64,000 nucleotides of DNA from Trichomonas vaginalis G3 (Eukaryota; Parabasalia; Trichomonadida; Trichomonadidae): assembly GCF_026262505.1 (NCBI RefSeq), contig NC_067208.1:11727962-11791961 (forward strand), read 5' to 3'. Positions within the stretch are counted from its first letter, which is position 1. Each line of letters starts with the position of its first letter. Of this stretch, positions 61,850-64,000 are shown piece by piece. The position numbers and the translations under genes were made by a program. The notes beneath the pieces were generated by a model, which was given only the letters and a program-made list of their open reading frames with translations, did no database searches and was not told the DNA's origin.

Positions 61850-62074
61850 AAACCATTTACTCTTTCTTTGCTTCAGCTTCTTTAGCTTTTTGTTCTTCCT
61901 TTGCTTTTGCTTCTTCTCTAGCTTTTTTCGCCAGCAAACGTGGGTTCTTTGTCTTCCAGCAGCTAATGCAGCTAGTTGTTTTTCACTAAGTTTTCTCTTT
62001 GGTCTCTCTGGCTTTTGTTCTTGTTTTTGTTCCTTCAGTTCGGATAAAATTTGCTCACGAATTTCTTTCTTCAA
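61850..62074 (-). CDS. Polinton 2 small basic protein with AALAAGR motif
   Basis: About 75-92 residues, starting MKKEIREQILSELKEQKQEQ. It carries RKLSEKQLAALAAGRQR, a motif that recurs in small proteins of many DNA viruses and phages, followed by a very basic Lys/Gln-rich end. It lies beside capsid-type genes. Function unknown; nucleic-acid or capsid binding is plausible. Confidence 0.45.
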
Positions 62075-62171
62075 TGCTTCAACATCTATGACCCTTGGGT
62101 CTTGTCCGTAGGATTGACTGAGTCATTTGACTGCAGATAAAAAACTAAATTAAAACTTTAACCGATGTAAA

Positions 62172-62606
62172 ATGAGCTTGTCAAAATCAGAACGAGAGTC
62201 TATTATATTAAATGACGCCAGAGGAATACAACATCCTTTCTATTATGTAAGTCAGAGTAAAGATGGTAAAATATATGTAAGAAAAAGAAAGGTTCCATTA
62301 GCGAATACAGAGAGCGACAACATTAAGGTGCATGGCAAGGGTGAAGTCCACGAAGCCCATATAAAACCTTCTGTTCAAACTGAGCCACCAAAAGAACAAG
62401 AAGAAAAGAAGCCAGATGTACTTTCAATAACGAACCAAGAGCTTATTGCAAAGTTCGTGAATTTCATTGAAAAACAAACCGAGTCAAAGAACCCTGACCC
62501 GCCAGTGAAAGAAGTTGAGACAAAAGAGAATGTACAGTTCATTGAAAATGTCAAGAAACAACTTCCACCACGAATACCAAGAAGAAGAGTGAGAATAATG
62601 AAGTAA
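62172..62606 (+). CDS. Polinton 2 basic Pro-rich protein upstream of the capsid gene
   Basis: A 144-residue protein, MSLSKSERESIILNDARGIQ. A short folded part (about 1-45) is followed by a disordered Glu/Lys/Pro-rich middle, a helix (TNQELIAKFVNFIEKQ) and a basic end (PPRIPRRRVRIMK). It sits 27 bases before the major capsid gene in the same direction, so it is likely a virion or scaffold protein, which is inference. Confidence 0.45.
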   Translation: MSLSKSERESIILNDARGIQHPFYYVSQSKDGKIYVRKRKVPLANTESDNIKVHGKGEVHEAHIKPSVQTEPPKEQEEKKPDVLSITNQELIAKFVNFIEKQTESKNPDPPVKEVETKENVQFIENVKKQLPPRIPRRRVRIMK

Positions 62607-62633
62607 ATAGATATTTTTATCTGAAGTAAATAC

Positions 62634-64000
62634 ATGCAGAACGAACAGTTAAACGAATTTACTCCAGCAGAGCATATTCATCAGATTCGCTCATATTTCG
62701 ATATCATAGACAATGCAGTTCAAATTGGTGACACTAATAGAAAATATTCTGACGCAAAGATTCCATCACAACCTGGAACTGCTAAAGATAACACATGGGT
62801 AACATTCAATCTCTCACCTCCTGGTGAAAATATGTTGGACCTTTACAATACATTCATTACGTATAAAATGGAAGGTCAATTTATTGTAGATAAAGAAATT
62901 GGTTCAGGTTCCAATAAAACAAACCCACCAGGATTTTGGATTGGTTTCGATGACGCTTTCTATGCAGTTGCTGGATATCAAATCCTTGCAAATGGTCGTA
63001 TCGTATATTCTCAAGACAACGCAAGAGAAGAAGCATATATAACTTCAAACTCACAAACTACCGAACAAATAAAGAAAGTAGATGTTTTTCAAAGACTCGA
63101 CATGAAGATGTATGGAGTCATTCGGGAACATGCAGAACAGGACAAATTGTTAGGTGGTCCAATTACAGCAGGAAAATCATTTGATTTTAAGCTTCGTTTA
63201 AGAATTCCTGTTAGAAGATTCCTTCCATTAGAACTATTCGATTTATTCCAGCTTTTGCAGGAAACATTCAGCTTAAAGTAAAGTTCAGTAGCGACGCCTT
63301 ACAATGCACATCTATATCTGTAAATGATATCATTGCTTTCAATCCAACTCTTAAAGTTGCATTTGCTTCAGATTCAAATCCACCGACAAATAAATTTGTT
63401 CCATGGAATGAACCATTCACTATGATAACGAAGGCAGTAGAAGCTAGTGGAACAGTTACTATTACAACTGTAACCAGCAACTATTTCGAACAAAGATGGA
63501 TTTTAATGAATGTTTCATTCATCCAAAGTCATTCTCTTTAGACCCTAACATTTATACAGAACTTGTAGAACATTATACAAACGAGGCTTTATGTTTTCCT
63601 GTTAAAGTTATGGATTGGATTCCTATGGACGGTTCATTCTCAAAGAATACAGATAGTTCAAGTGCAACATTTACAGCAGCTTATACGCCTATTAATGTTA
63701 AAAGTATTTGGGCACTATTTAGAAAGAAAGACAACTATTATGTTAATTTTGAGAACCCTAAGTTTAAATATCTTCAGCTTTCCATGGGAGCTTATGGAAA
63801 TATGCCTGCAGAACCTGAAAAATCATATGGACCTGTATTTTATGAAATGGTTGCGAACGCTTGCAATACAAACAATGATATGATAGGATTTAATGAAGAT
63901 GTTATGAGGTCATTGGTGGATGATGGTAGTGTGGAACATAAATGGGATAGCTATGACAACACACATTTCTTATGTGGTTTTCCAACAGAAGTGGACTTTT
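62634..64000 (+). pseudogene. Polinton 2 major capsid protein region, broken and cut by window end
   Basis: Opens MQNEQLNEFTPAEHIHQIRS and continues with a β-rich pattern (NTWVTFNLSPPGENMLDLYN, then an ITYKMEGQFIV block), the start typical of the double-jelly-roll capsid proteins of Polintons and related viruses. Translation in more than one frame keeps this character to the window end. It looks broken, with at least two breaks. Its place after a basic protein and a penton candidate suits the morphogenesis cluster. The ATPase expected next to it is not in view. Confidence 0.7.

Larger units (their letters stand above)
46537..64000. mobile_element. Polinton/Maverick element 2, partial (right end outside window)
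   Basis: From about 47.66 kb to the window end lies a second Polinton: fibre and its neighbour gene, integrase, KilA-N genes, terminal-protein candidate, PolB, penton candidate, a basic protein and the major capsid region. The left limit is uncertain, because the terminal repeat cannot be proved without the right end; I place it tentatively at the 191-bp array. The ATPase is not visible and presumably lies beyond the window. It looks broken in the visible part, with at least six breaks, but much less so than Polinton 1. Gene order, orientation and upstream motifs differ from Polinton 1, so it is another lineage. Confidence 0.8.

Noticed and set aside
1-64000. tRNA, rRNA or snRNA genes
   Set aside because: I found no cloverleaf-like set of arms with consensus internal promoter boxes and no conserved rRNA stretch by eye.

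Overview
The window looks like a piece of a parabasalid (trichomonad) nuclear genome, Trichomonas vaginalis or a close relative; the genus is not settled from sequence alone. The reasons are AT-rich DNA, intronless genes read with the standard code, initiator-like TCATTT/TCATTA boxes 6-14 bases before several start codons, small R2R3-type Myb proteins, a cathepsin L-like peptidase, and large Maverick/Polinton elements together with other DNA transposons.

Layout. About 1-13.0 kb is host sequence: two Myb genes (407-868 and 4531-5142), a C1A cysteine peptidase (5584-6606), a serine-rich tail-anchored protein with 45-bp repeats (8298-9686) and a small unknown gene (about 11.9 kb). Between them lie two MITE-like elements (1095-2136 and 3030-4090) and a striking 1.56-kb element (9984-11540) made of ten successive hairpins nested in a larger foldback. 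12999-37375 is a complete-length Polinton with AG-starting terminal inverted repeats and a 6-bp CTTAAT target duplication. It carries capsid, packaging ATPase, fibre, primase-helicase, integrase and protein-primed PolB genes, most of them broken. A Kolobok-like transposon (14578-17006, TTAA duplication) sits inside it, and a long foldback element (35853-37104) sits inside its right terminal repeat. 37.6-44 kb is host again: a divergent HSP70, a C2-like protein and a surface-type protein with TPFET repeats. A 121-bp tandem array, an IS481/IS3-like transposase and a six-copy 191-bp array fill 44.9-47.7 kb. From about 47.7 kb to the window end lies a second Polinton of a different lineage, cut by the window edge. 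It holds a fibre gene, integrase, two KilA-N genes, a terminal-protein candidate, PolB, a minor-capsid candidate and the start of the major capsid gene.

How the genes fit together. Each Polinton carries the expected self-synthesising set: integrase for insertion, protein-primed PolB with a conserved upstream gene that may be the terminal protein, capsid proteins and (visible in the first) a packaging ATPase. Both add a long coiled-coil fibre ending in a phage baseplate/tail-fibre-like tip. The first also encodes a primase-SF3 helicase flanked by inverted iteron-like repeats. The two elements use different upstream sequence motifs and different gene orders. Both carry short GC-rich hairpins lodged in their reading frames, similar in style to palindromic protein-coding insertions known from Rickettsia. 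The host genes show no functional link to one another.
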